Under the pieces are notes generated by a model. That model saw only the letters and a program-made list of their open reading frames with translations. It was not told where the DNA came from and ran no database searches. From Phycisphaerae bacterium (GTDB lineage: Bacteria; Planctomycetota; Phycisphaerae; Sedimentisphaerales; UBA12454), in NCBI GenBank assembly GCA_041652575.1, contig JBAZHC010000002.1, positions 186,001-250,000 of the forward strand: 64,000 bases of DNA. Direction: 5' to 3'. A program made the translations under genes and the position numbers. The stretch's first letter is position 1; each line of letters starts with the position of its first letter. Below are positions 17,458 to 25,511 of this stretch, piece after piece.

Positions 17458-19436
17458 TTGAGTTTCCATACGAGAAGAATTATCAGTGTAATGGCAATAT
17501 AGAGTACGTACATTTGCACGACGCCATACTGTACCCACCGCATTTTACTTATTACCCAATCGACCCGCTCGAATATCGGGCGATAAAGATATTCGCTGCT
17601 TACATCGGGCGTATGAGATTCGAATTGTGCCTGCTCCGGAAACAGTTCTTTTATTTTCACAGTTTTGCTGCGGCTGTACAGCACACTCTTAAACATATCC
17701 ACTATCGGCTGTGAGAACGAGGACGAAGTATATTGCATACGAGGCGTCGGGGCGGCATAACCGCAGTCCCACGTCGGAGACTGTGCAGCAGTTTTATTAC
17801 GCAAAAGTCTGTATCGAAACATTACAAGAACCGCGGCGAGAATCATAAATACTATTGAAGCTGCCACGATGGTTAAAAGCATCTTATTGGCTTGACTGAT
17901 ATATGCCGCAGTTGTTTCAGATACCACAGGCGCAATTTGAGAAATAACCGGGATAATTGCCGGAAGTATCAGCGGAGCTGCCAGGCCGATAATGACGCAA
18001 AGTCCCGCCGCTATCCACATCGCGATTTGCATTTCCGCGTTTGCCTTGTGTGCGTTTGCCGCCTGTGATGTACGCGGCTGACCGAGGAAAACAATACCGA
18101 AAACTTTTGTAAAGGCAGCCAGTGCAAAACCGCCGATTACAGCAAGAGCCGCAATAGCACCTGCGGTCGGCACGACCAGCCGCACACCGTCGGAAAGAGC
18201 CGCACTGAATGAGCCGTAATATAAAAGGAACTCGCCGATAAATCCGTTAAGCGGCGGCAGCCCGCATATTGCGATTGCGCCTATGACAAATGCCGCGGCG
18301 GTTTGAGGCATACGTTTGATGAGACCGCCCAATAAATCCATATATCGTGTACCTGTTGAATGCAGGATTGAGCCTGCACCCATAAACAACAGACTTTTAA
18401 AAATCGAATGGTTGATTATATGCAATAAAGCCCCGGCGAAACCGAAAACTACGAGTATCTCTAAGCCGCTGGCAATACCGACCAGGCCCTGGCCAAGTCC
18501 GATTAAAATAATTCCGATATTTTCCACGCTCGAATAAGCGAGCATTCGTTTGATGTCGTGCTGCGCAAGAGCGAATAGAATTCCCAACAACCCTGACACA
18601 ATGCCCAGGCCGATTAAGAGCCATCCCCACCAGAGCTCGATATTGGGCAGAATGGAAAGCGTACGAATAATGCCGTAAATGCCCATCTTTATCATCACGC
18701 CCGACATCACTGCTGAAACATGGCTCGGCGCAGCAGGATGCGCTTCCGGCAGCCAGACATGCAGAGGCATAATGCCGGCCTTTGTTCCGAATCCGACCAG
18801 GGCCAGCAGGAACAATCCAGATGATGCCGCCGGAGCGATGGTTTTGAGCATGCTCGAACTGTCGAAATCCAGCGAGCCGCTGTATTTGCCAAGTACGATG
18901 AAAAATGCCAGAAGAAACGCTGTGCCGATATGGGTAGCGACAAGATAAATCCAGCCTGCCTGTCGAACGGATTCATGCTCATCGTCGAAGGTTACGAGAA
19001 AATATGACGTCAAAGACATAACTTCCCATGCTGCGAGGAATAATATGCTGTTGCGAGCCATTACAACCATTGCCATACTCGCAGCGAGAATATTAAAGAA
19101 AAATGTCGGTATGCCCAGCCGGCGATTTTTATACGCAAGCATATACCCGCAGCCGTAAACCGCGGCAATCGAGCATATCAGGAGAACAGGAATTAGAAAC
19201 AGGGCCGAAATACTGTCAAGTTCGACATAAAATGAACCGTAAGGTACCTGCCAGGGAACTTTTAATGAAATAGCATTGCCGCTGCATAATACTTTTATGG
19301 CAGGAACGATACTTATGACTGAACCGAGTATGACCCCGACAGCACCGAACCGTGTGCTGCTCTTTGCATCTCTGATAAACAGAGAAATAAGACCCGTCAA
19401 TATGATAAGACCGATACCAGTCAATATGACTGACAT
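17454..19436 (-). CDS. Ehr antiporter-like membrane subunit (HyfB/NuoL-like)
   Basis: 660 residues with about 16 helices. The antiporter core shows WEVMSLTSYFLVTFDDEHE, GTKAGIMPLHVWLPEAHPAA, HDIKRMLAYSSVENIGIILIG and HIINHSIFKSLLFMGAGS. The long C-terminal stretch with a cytoplasmic loop (MFRYRLLRNKTAAQSPTWDC) matches HyfB/HycC. It starts directly after the regulator's stop, so both are one transcript. With the HyfF-like gene the complex has two antiporter-type subunits, and I see no HyfD-like gene. Confidence 0.9.
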   Translation of the reverse strand: MSVILTGIGLIILTGLISLFIRDAKSSTRFGAVGVILGSVISIVPAIKVLCSGNAISLKVPWQVPYGSFYVELDSISALFLIPVLLICSIAAVYGCGYMLAYKNRRLGIPTFFFNILAASMAMVVMARNSILFLAAWEVMSLTSYFLVTFDDEHESVRQAGWIYLVATHIGTAFLLAFFIVLGKYSGSLDFDSSSMLKTIAPAASSGLFLLALVGFGTKAGIMPLHVWLPEAHPAAPSHVSAVMSGVMIKMGIYGIIRTLSILPNIELWWGWLLIGLGIVSGLLGILFALAQHDIKRMLAYSSVENIGIILIGLGQGLVGIASGLEILVVFGFAGALLHIINHSIFKSLLFMGAGSILHSTGTRYMDLLGGLIKRMPQTAAAFVIGAIAICGLPPLNGFIGEFLLYYGSFSAALSDGVRLVVPTAGAIAALAVIGGFALAAFTKVFGIVFLGQPRTSQAANAHKANAEMQIAMWIAAGLCVIIGLAAPLILPAIIPVISQIAPVVSETTAAYISQANKMLLTIVAASIVFMILAAVLVMFRYRLLRNKTAAQSPTWDCGYAAPTPRMQYTSSSFSQPIVDMFKSVLYSRSKTVKIKELFPEQAQFESHTPDVSSEYLYRPIFERVDWVISKMRWVQYGVVQMYVLYIAITLIILLVWKLK

Positions 19437-20150
19437 TTATTTTTTCTCCTGGTGCTCCGGCATCGCTGATTTTAGTTTATCAAGTTCGGCTTCGATACGG
19501 GCGATATGGGAAAAGATTTCTTCACGCAAAGCTCGCGTTTTAATTGCATTCTTTAGTTCCTCATCACGCAATGCAAAACACAGGCGTGACAGCAAATGAA
19601 GATGTGCCCGGGCAGTTGGACTTACAATGGTAAAAAGGCAATACACAGGCTGAAGATCAATTGCTTTGAAATCGATAGGTTTTTCCAGAAAACACAGCGA
19701 GATAGTTGGCTGTGGTACATGCAGCACTATTGGATTTCTAACGTGCGGAATCGCAATGCCGTCGCCTATGCCGGTCGAGCCGATTTCCTCGCGGGCAAGA
19801 AGCACATTGAACAGAAATTCTCTGTCAACTTCCGGCGGAAGCTGCATCATATCAACTACCGACCGCAGGGCAGAAGTTTTATCTTCCCCGCTTATGCGAT
19901 AGTGGATACCTCCCATTTTGAGGGCTTCGCCTAGACTTCCGAGCTGGGCGTTTACCGACTCAGGCTCTTTGAATAGCTCCGTCGAAACATTAATCCGGTT
20001 GGCCATCGCCCATTCGAGCAATTCTGTACGATTAAAGCGGTACTGACTGTTAACACGATAGCCGGGCAGAGATTGCTGGTCAAGCCAGCGATATACCGTC
20101 TTTTCACTAACCGCAAATAACTCGGCTACATCTCGTACTGTCAATTGCAT
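19437..20150 (-). CDS. HTH (excisionase/MerR-like) - PTS EIIA(Ntr) fusion regulator
   Basis: Start placed at ATG 20150 (MQLTVRDVAELF); the longer frame to 20213 runs across the promoter. Residues 1-~55 are an HTH_17-type DNA-binding domain (LFAVSEKTVYRWLDQQSLPGYRV, YRFNRTELLEWAM). Residues ~75-237 are a PTS EIIA type-2/PtsN domain with the phosphorylatable His in IGDGIAIPHVRNPI. Such fusions let phosphate flow through the nitrogen PTS alter DNA binding. It is the first gene of the Ehr operon and a symmetric operator-like array overlaps its promoter, so autoregulation and operon control are likely (inference). Confidence 0.85.
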   Translation of the reverse strand: MQLTVRDVAELFAVSEKTVYRWLDQQSLPGYRVNSQYRFNRTELLEWAMANRINVSTELFKEPESVNAQLGSLGEALKMGGIHYRISGEDKTSALRSVVDMMQLPPEVDREFLFNVLLAREEIGSTGIGDGIAIPHVRNPIVLHVPQPTISLCFLEKPIDFKAIDLQPVYCLFTIVSPTARAHLHLLSRLCFALRDEELKNAIKTRALREEIFSHIARIEAELDKLKSAMPEHQEKK

Positions 20151-20171
20151 TAAAAGTATTTCCGTTCTATG

Positions 20172-20213
20172 GACATTTGTGGACATATTACGACGTATGT
20201 CTATAAATGTCAA
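20172..20213 (-). promoter_or_regulatory. Ehr operon promoter overlapped by a four-half-site dyad operator
   Basis: On the minus strand TTGACA (20213-20208), 17 bp, then TAATAT (20190-20185) forms a strong promoter. On the plus strand GACAT occurs at 20172-20176 and 20182-20186, and its inverse ATGTC at 20197-20201 and 20207-20211. The same-side sites are exactly 10 bp apart and the pairs are mirror images about 20191/20192. It is 22-60 bp upstream of the regulator's start and is probably its own binding site. Confidence 0.7.
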
Positions 20214-20558
20214 TAGTATCTTCCAATCAAATAGCAGTATATCCAGATACGTTCGATCTCTTATATAAGCTGCATAAAAGCCGGCTATTAGCTGTTTCTT
20301 TTCTGATTACGAGGCTGAAAATTAGGAGATTACAGCCAGTTGCCAACTGGCAATTGCCAAAAAAATACCTGCTATAAAAGTTGGGGAAGAATTTTACTTT
20401 AATTACCCAGCCGTAGAAAAAGTCCTCTTTAAACGTACAAGTATAGGGGACAGCGATGAAAGCTAACCCCTCACCACTTCCTATTTGAACCGCTTTTACT
20501 TCGCACAGAGCAGGCGGCAGCCTTATGCGGGCTTGCTGTTTCAATCTGGTATGCCTTA

Positions 20559-20672
20559 ATGTCGCAAGGCTTAACTCCACCGTCTATCAAACTCGGCAAA
20601 GCGCATTTGCGGAGAGTGGATTTGTTGCGTCAGTGGACAAAGGAAAATTGTCCACCTATTGATAAATTTTAA
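20559..20672 (+). pseudogene. Remnant of an AlpA/excisionase-type HTH gene
   Basis: The frame from 20559 to the stop at 20672 gives TPPSIKLGKAHLRRVDLLRQ followed by WTKENCPPIDKF. This matches the C-terminal half of short AlpA-type DNA-binding proteins (PxPIKLG...W...DI). No intact N-terminal half or start is present, so it looks like debris of a former mobile element. The flanking 20214-20558 shows no gene I can support. Confidence 0.4.
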
Positions 20673-20732
20673 ATTTGGCGAAAGGGGAAAAATGAAAGCT
20701 GAAATTAAAAAGGCTGTTTATTCGCCGCGGAA

Positions 20733-20763
20733 TCCGCCGTCGCTAAAAGCTATGGCGGATAAA
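20733..20763 (+). repeat. CCGCC/GGCGG palindromic repeat at the nitroreductase 3' end
   Basis: TCCGCCGTCGCTAAAAGCTA followed by TGGCGGATAAA. It supplies the last residues (KFIRHSF-stop) of the nitroreductase. An identical copy sits at 11684-11714 beside the nitroreductase remnant, and a related one lies inside lipB-lipA. Confidence 0.65.
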
Positions 20764-21330
20764 TTTATTGATGTGGAGGATTTTTTCAAGCGGTCTTTTC
20801 GGGACGTGCAGAACATCTTTTTCGTCGAGATAATATTTCGTATCCTCTGAGGCGTCTTCCTGCATCGGGGTTTCGGCGGGTTTGCCGAGCGCAATGACAG
20901 AATCAATCTGATATTTTTCGTCAACATTAAGAATTTCCAGAATTTTCATCCTGTCAATCGCGCCGAGCCAGCATGAGCCGACGCCTTTGCCCCAGGCGGC
21001 AAGTAAAATATTTTCTATCGCCGCGGCCGCATCGACAGCCGAATTGGACTTAACTTCGATATCGACGAGAACAACAATGTAAGCAACAGGCCTTTGATTC
21101 AGCAGGGGGTTTCTTTTCGGCCTGACGTGACCGGCCCATGACAGACACTCAAAAAGTTTTTGGCAGGTTTGCGGCTCATCGACAATAACATATTCGAGGG
21201 CCTGGATGTTTCCGCCGGCAGGTGCGGACCGGGCGGCTTCGACAAGCTCAATCAGAAAATTTCTTTCCAGTTTTTCCTGACTGAATCGCCTGATACTACG
21301 CCGGGTTTTGATTAAATCAATTATTTCCAT
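20743..21330 (-). CDS. Nitroreductase-family FMN protein
   Basis: 195 residues. RRSIRRFSQEKLERN at the N-terminus, ARSAPAGGNIQ for FMN binding, AAAAIENILLAAWGKGVGSCW and VIALGKPAETP are standard for the family, which reduces nitro groups, quinones or flavins with NAD(P)H, or acts in dehalogenation and vitamin pathways; the substrate cannot be told. The C-terminus after about residue 185 is encoded by a dispersed palindrome. A deleted duplicate lies at 11671-11898. Confidence 0.9.
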   Translation of the reverse strand: MEIIDLIKTRRSIRRFSQEKLERNFLIELVEAARSAPAGGNIQALEYVIVDEPQTCQKLFECLSWAGHVRPKRNPLLNQRPVAYIVVLVDIEVKSNSAVDAAAAIENILLAAWGKGVGSCWLGAIDRMKILEILNVDEKYQIDSVIALGKPAETPMQEDASEDTKYYLDEKDVLHVPKRPLEKILHINKFIRHSF

Positions 21331-21356
21331 AGCAAAAAATTCCCCTGGCTGAAAAA

Positions 21357-21430
21357 TGGGCAGTATAGGACTCGAACCTACGACATCCTGCTTGTAAGGC
21401 AGGCGCTCTAGCCAACTGAGCTAACCGCCC
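21357..21430 (-). tRNA. tRNA-Val (UAC)
   Basis: Cloverleaf on the minus strand: acceptor GGGCGGT/ACTGCCC (one G-U), D-arm TAGCTCAGTTGGCTAGAGC, anticodon stem CCTGC/GCAGG around CTTACAA (anticodon TAC) and T-arm GTAGG-TTCGAGT-CCTAT. CCA is not encoded. 74 nt. Confidence 0.95.
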
Positions 21431-21478
21431 GAAAACGCTTAAATTATGTTAAAACGCAAGGCTTGTCAAGTAGAAATG

Positions 21479-21958
21479 TTAGCCGAGGGCCTTTGTGAAG
21501 ATTAATTTCGGGTCGCCGGGGGCGTAAAAATCGTCCACACAGGCCGCCTGACGATAGCCGTTTTTTATATAAAAATTTTGCGTCGATTTATATTTTTCAG
21601 AGCCGGAAGTCTCGATTACGGCCAGTCTTCCTTTTTGAGATGAGATTTCTTTTTCGGCGAAGGCCAATAATTGCGAACCGATATGCTGTTTCTGAAAATC
21701 AGGGTCGACGGCAATCCAGTAAATATCGTATGTACCGAGCGTGCAGGGCGTTTCGCCGAAGCATACCCAGCCGGCAACCTTGTTTTCCATCGTTGCGACA
21801 TAAGACTGATAATTGCAGCCGGCCTTTTCCAGTGCCGCATCCTCGAATACTTCACGGGCGATTATTTCTTCGACTGGCCGGAAGAAACCGGTCCTTACTA
21901 TAATGTCCATTGCAACGGTCTGGTCAGCAGGGCAGGCTTTTCGAATATTTATTTTCAT
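21479..21958 (-). CDS. GNAT-family N-acetyltransferase (KamA/ATP-grasp cluster)
   Basis: 159 residues with the acetyl-CoA loop in DPDFQKQHIGSQLLAFAEKE and the motif-B stretch STQNFYIKNGYRQAACVDDF. It transfers an acetyl group to an amine. It overlaps the upstream ATP-grasp gene by 35 bp, so it is translated with it. In methanogens and some bacteria a GNAT protein (AblB) acetylates beta-lysine made by a lysine 2,3-aminomutase. This one is not obviously AblB but would fit as the final N-acetylation step of whatever the cluster makes. Confidence 0.88.
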   Translation of the reverse strand: MKINIRKACPADQTVAMDIIVRTGFFRPVEEIIAREVFEDAALEKAGCNYQSYVATMENKVAGWVCFGETPCTLGTYDIYWIAVDPDFQKQHIGSQLLAFAEKEISSQKGRLAVIETSGSEKYKSTQNFYIKNGYRQAACVDDFYAPGDPKLIFTKALG

Positions 21959-22973
21959 ATGAAAATCCTTTGAGACGGTGGTTTGCGTTATCGAGTAATG
22001 TTAGAATAAACTGTTCATACGGGATGCCGGCGGCCGCCAATGCCGCGGCAAAGCCCGCATCGGCCGAAATATCCGGGTTCGGGTTCACTTCGAGAATATA
22101 AGGTTCGTCATCTTCATCGAGACGAAATTCCACGCGGGCGTAATCACGGCAGCCTATTGCGTCCCATGCGGCGATAGACAGCTTTTCAATCCGGACGTAC
22201 AAGTCATCGCTTAAATCCGCGGGAATTTTTCGGGGTGTATTATTATAAACGAATGAATCCTTTTTCCATTTTGCGCTGTAATCGACAACTCGCGGCTGTC
22301 CGTCTGCAAACGCCGCGAAGTCAATCTCCGCTATCGGCAGGACATCGGCCTTGCCGTTTCTCTCAAGCATAGAAATATTCAGTTCCCTTGCCGCGATAAA
22401 TTGTTCCACGATAACGGGATGGCCGAACTGGCCGTGCAATTGTTCGACAAGAGTTTGGGTTTTTTCCGTTTCAGCGGGCAATTGGACGACGGAATCGGCG
22501 GTAATGCCTTCGCTGCCGTCGCAAAACGCCGGCTTGATAATATATGCTCCCTGTTTCAGTGAATCCGCTTCGAATTTCATTCCCGGCAAAACAACAGTTC
22601 CCTGCGGGCAGGCGATTCCGCATCCGGCAAGCACGGATTTCGTCTGGCATTTATTCTGTGCCAATATGTTTGCGGGTGTGCTGTTGCCCGTACAGCTTTT
22701 GCCGAAGGCCTGACAAATTACCGGCACAAAACTGGCCTGCTCAAGGGATTCGAGAAATTCCTCAACGAGATTGAATATGATTTTTTCTTTTCGGTCTTTA
22801 AGAATGCTTATCAGGTGCATTAAATTTTCAACGCCGAGTACGGTATATTTTATTCCAAGTTTCCGGCAGGACTGTTCGACCATAACGACCTGGTCCATCA
22901 CTGACGCTCTGCTTTCGTACAGCGGGTCGTCCGGTGGGCCGAAAGTATTGTGCAGAATCAGTATGTCATCCAT
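21924..22973 (-). CDS. ATP-grasp ligase, D-Ala-D-Ala ligase-like (second)
   Basis: Start ATG 22973 overlaps the preceding stop as ATGGATGA; about 349 residues. ATP-grasp features: FNLVEEFLESLEQASFVPVI, GAYIIKPAFCDGSEGITADS (lysine and glycine-rich loop), PVIVEQFIAARELNISML and the metal-binding YARVEFRLDEDDEPYILEVN. These enzymes activate a carboxylate with ATP and join it to an amine. It differs clearly from its upstream neighbour, so the two probably add different building blocks. No cell-wall genes flank it, so a peptidoglycan role is unlikely. Confidence 0.88.
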   Translation of the reverse strand: MDDILILHNTFGPPDDPLYESRASVMDQVVMVEQSCRKLGIKYTVLGVENLMHLISILKDRKEKIIFNLVEEFLESLEQASFVPVICQAFGKSCTGNSTPANILAQNKCQTKSVLAGCGIACPQGTVVLPGMKFEADSLKQGAYIIKPAFCDGSEGITADSVVQLPAETEKTQTLVEQLHGQFGHPVIVEQFIAARELNISMLERNGKADVLPIAEIDFAAFADGQPRVVDYSAKWKKDSFVYNNTPRKIPADLSDDLYVRIEKLSIAAWDAIGCRDYARVEFRLDEDDEPYILEVNPNPDISADAGFAAALAAAGIPYEQFILTLLDNANHRLKGFSYENKYSKSLPC

Positions 22974-23961
22974 TCTTTGCTCTTTTAAAGGCGTTATCAA
23001 GGATTGTGCCGATTAGCTTTTCGTAACTCATTCCTTCCTGCGTCGCAATCATCGGCAGGTCGGAATGCTTCGGATGCAGACCCGGCAGGGGATTGACCTC
23101 CAGAAAACAGGCTTTGCCCGTCTTATCGAGGCGAACATCAACCCGGCCGGCGTCGCGGCACTGTAAAACCTTATAACAGTCAAGAGCTAAACTTTCAACT
23201 CTCCTTTTTATCACGGGGTCGTCTAAAATTGGATGATAGAAAATACGGGACTCGCATTCTTCCTTGTTTACATAAGAATATATCGCCGGGGCATCTTTGC
23301 TTCGCATCTCAATTTCCATTGTTCCCAGAACGGCCGAGTCAGTGCCTGTGCCGAGAATGGCGGTAGTAAACTCTCTGCCCGGCAGATATTCTTCCACAAG
23401 CACCGGCTGGCGATACTCGGAAAGTAACTGCAGGCATATCTTTTTTAGTTGTTTTGGATTTTCGATATGCGAATTACCATCGATTCCCTTGCCTGTTCCT
23501 TCTGCCAGCGGTTTTGCGAAGAGGGGATAATTGAGTTTTATGTCGTTCAAATCTTCCGCTTTTTCAACGACTGCAAAGGCCGCTGTCGCAAATCCGCCTT
23601 GAGCGACGAGTTGTTTGGCTATAGCCTTGTCGAGTGTCGTCGCGCAGACCAGCGGGTCGGAAAAAGTATATGGTATTTTATGCATTTCGAGAATTGCCGG
23701 CACGTATGATTCTCTGCATCGTCCGCCGATTCCCTCGGCAATATTGAAAACCATATCCCAGCGTTTGCCGGCGGCCAACATTTTGCATAAAGACTTGCCG
23801 CTGCCGATTCGCTCAACACGATATCCGAGTGATTCTATCGTTTTCTGAATAGCGTTTATCGTCTCTTCAGAGTCAAATTCTGCAACATCCTGTTCGGAGT
23901 AACCCTCGGCAAGATAATCCTTGCGTAAATCGTAAACAAATCCTACCAGCGGCTTTGCCAT
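22966..23961 (-). CDS. ATP-grasp ligase, D-Ala-D-Ala ligase-like (first)
   Basis: 331 residues. FNIAEGIGGRCRESYVPAIL, YPLFAKPLAEGTGKGIDGNS, PVLVEEYLPGREFTTAIL and the metal site GRVDVRLDKTGKACFLEVN (then PLPGLHPKHSDLP) follow the D-Ala-D-Ala ligase pattern. It begins 6 bp after kamA and overlaps the next ATP-grasp gene by 8 bp, so four enzymes form one operon. The natural substrate may be the aminomutase product or another amino acid (inference). Confidence 0.88.
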   Translation of the reverse strand: MAKPLVGFVYDLRKDYLAEGYSEQDVAEFDSEETINAIQKTIESLGYRVERIGSGKSLCKMLAAGKRWDMVFNIAEGIGGRCRESYVPAILEMHKIPYTFSDPLVCATTLDKAIAKQLVAQGGFATAAFAVVEKAEDLNDIKLNYPLFAKPLAEGTGKGIDGNSHIENPKQLKKICLQLLSEYRQPVLVEEYLPGREFTTAILGTGTDSAVLGTMEIEMRSKDAPAIYSYVNKEECESRIFYHPILDDPVIKRRVESLALDCYKVLQCRDAGRVDVRLDKTGKACFLEVNPLPGLHPKHSDLPMIATQEGMSYEKLIGTILDNAFKRAKNG

Positions 23962-23967
23962 AATACT

Positions 23968-25323
23968 TTAAGGCTCGAACAGGTAGGCGGTTTTATTTTG
24001 GCCGGCGTACCTTTCACGTCGTTTGATATGATGGTTTTTCGCCGGAGCTATTACGGATGTTTTTCCGCTGGCCAGTTCCCACACGCCTATTTTGCCGGTT
24101 GATGTTGTGTTATCAACTGCCGGCTTTGCCGACGGTTCGGGATAATTGACAAAGAGGCCTTCGTAATTTCGCAGTACCGTATGTGAAGGGCTCATCGAGA
24201 CGATATAATTTGGCAGAACGGGGATTTTGCCGCCACCGTGAGGGGCATCGACTACGAATGTAGGAATTGCGATTCCGCCGACTCTGCCGCGAAGGTATTC
24301 CATAATCTCCATACCTTTGCGGATAGATGTTCGGAAATGCTCCACGCCTCGAACAAGGTCGCACTGATAAAGATAATACGGCCTTACCCGCGTCTGAATC
24401 AGCCCTCGGCAAAGCTGCTCTATAATCTTGGCATCGTCATTTACGCCCGCCAGCAGTACCGTCTGGTTGCCGAGCGGGATTCCGGCATCGGCCAGTTTCG
24501 CACAGGCCTCTTTAGCCTGCGGCGTAATTTCGTTGGGGTGATTAAAGTGTGTATTAATCCACAATGGATGATACTTTTTAAGTATATTTACCAGTCCGTC
24601 CGTGATTCTCATCGGCAGCACCACCGGAACACGGGTTCCGATACGAATGACCTGTACGCTCGGCACCGAACGCAGAGACGAGAGCACCATTTCGATTGAG
24701 CCGTCGTTCATTGTCAGGGGGTCTCCGCCGGACACGATTACATCGCTGACTTCCGGATGGGCCATGAGGTATTCTGTTACCTGCCTTATCCGTTGAGCGG
24801 AAATTGAGCTTTCACGTGCCCCGGCTATTCGTTTGCGGGTGCAGTGTCGGCAGTACATCGAGCACATTGTCGTCGCGATAAGCAGCACCCTGTCGCGGTA
24901 GCGGTGTACCATCCCCGGTACAGGCATGTCCTCGTCCTCGGACAGGGGGTCGTCGCTTAGGAACAACGGGTCGATAAGCTCGCGAGGCTGGGGCACGGCC
25001 ATTGCGAAAACGGGGTCGCTAATGTCAGGCCGGCGAATCAAAGAGGCGTAGTATGGCGTTATCGCCATTGGAAATTTCCGGCTAACCTCATTCATTTGCT
25101 GAGAATTGGAGCCGGGAAAGTATTTTTCGAACTGATCGAGACTCCGGATGCGGTTTTTTATCTGCCATTTCCAGTCGCCGGGGTCAGCAAAGTCCGGCAG
25201 GTTTGAATTGTTGAAATTATGGGGGGGACATGCAGGCCGAAGCCTACTCGGAGGTTCTGAATCCTGACTCTCGACTGAGGGAGTTGACGACTCATCTGTA
25301 TCAAACATATTCTTCTTTCTCAT
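23968..25323 (-). CDS. kamA: Lysine 2,3-aminomutase-family radical SAM enzyme
   Basis: Start placed at ATG 25323 (MRKKNMFDTD), with ATG 25308 possible; the frame to 25380 is spanned by a terminator-like hairpin. The radical-SAM motif is CSMYCRHC. The lysine-binding Asp residues are in YQCDLVRGVEHFRTSI and FVVDAPHGGG, and the PLP lysine in GGGKIPVLPNY, all matching characterised lysine 2,3-aminomutase. It should convert L-alpha-lysine to L-beta-lysine with PLP and SAM. The C-terminus (VIAPAKNHHIKRRERYAGQ) is also family-like. The N-terminal ~40 residues are low-complexity. Two ATP-grasp ligases and a GNAT protein follow in the same operon. Confidence 0.92.
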   Translation of the reverse strand: MRKKNMFDTDESSTPSVESQDSEPPSRLRPACPPHNFNNSNLPDFADPGDWKWQIKNRIRSLDQFEKYFPGSNSQQMNEVSRKFPMAITPYYASLIRRPDISDPVFAMAVPQPRELIDPLFLSDDPLSEDEDMPVPGMVHRYRDRVLLIATTMCSMYCRHCTRKRIAGARESSISAQRIRQVTEYLMAHPEVSDVIVSGGDPLTMNDGSIEMVLSSLRSVPSVQVIRIGTRVPVVLPMRITDGLVNILKKYHPLWINTHFNHPNEITPQAKEACAKLADAGIPLGNQTVLLAGVNDDAKIIEQLCRGLIQTRVRPYYLYQCDLVRGVEHFRTSIRKGMEIMEYLRGRVGGIAIPTFVVDAPHGGGKIPVLPNYIVSMSPSHTVLRNYEGLFVNYPEPSAKPAVDNTTSTGKIGVWELASGKTSVIAPAKNHHIKRRERYAGQNKTAYLFEP

Positions 25324-25350
25324 AAAAAAGGATACCCGCCTTGCGCGGGT
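25324..25350 (-). terminator. Terminator-like hairpin abutting the kamA start
   Basis: On the minus strand ACCCGC-GCAAG-GCGGGT is followed by ATCC and six T, and ATG 25323 begins right after. The upstream gene is divergent, so there is no transcript to end except kamA's own leader. It may be an attenuator. No ribosome site precedes ATG 25323 except sequence within the hairpin. Confidence 0.6.
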
Positions 25351-25511
25351 TAAGCTGTCGGGATAATCCACATATCCCAACGTTTTTATACTTATTATCT
25401 CAATACACGCAAATTTTTTCTTGTCAATAGATATTTAATGATTTTTTTGTAAATAATCCCTTTCTTTTGTTCTTGACGCAAATATGGTGTTGAAGTTACC
25501 TTATTTGCTAT

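Noticed and set aside
20227..20580. 117-codon minus-strand frame upstream of the Ehr regulator
   Set aside because: No ribosome site, no domain, and it overlaps an HTH remnant on the other strand.
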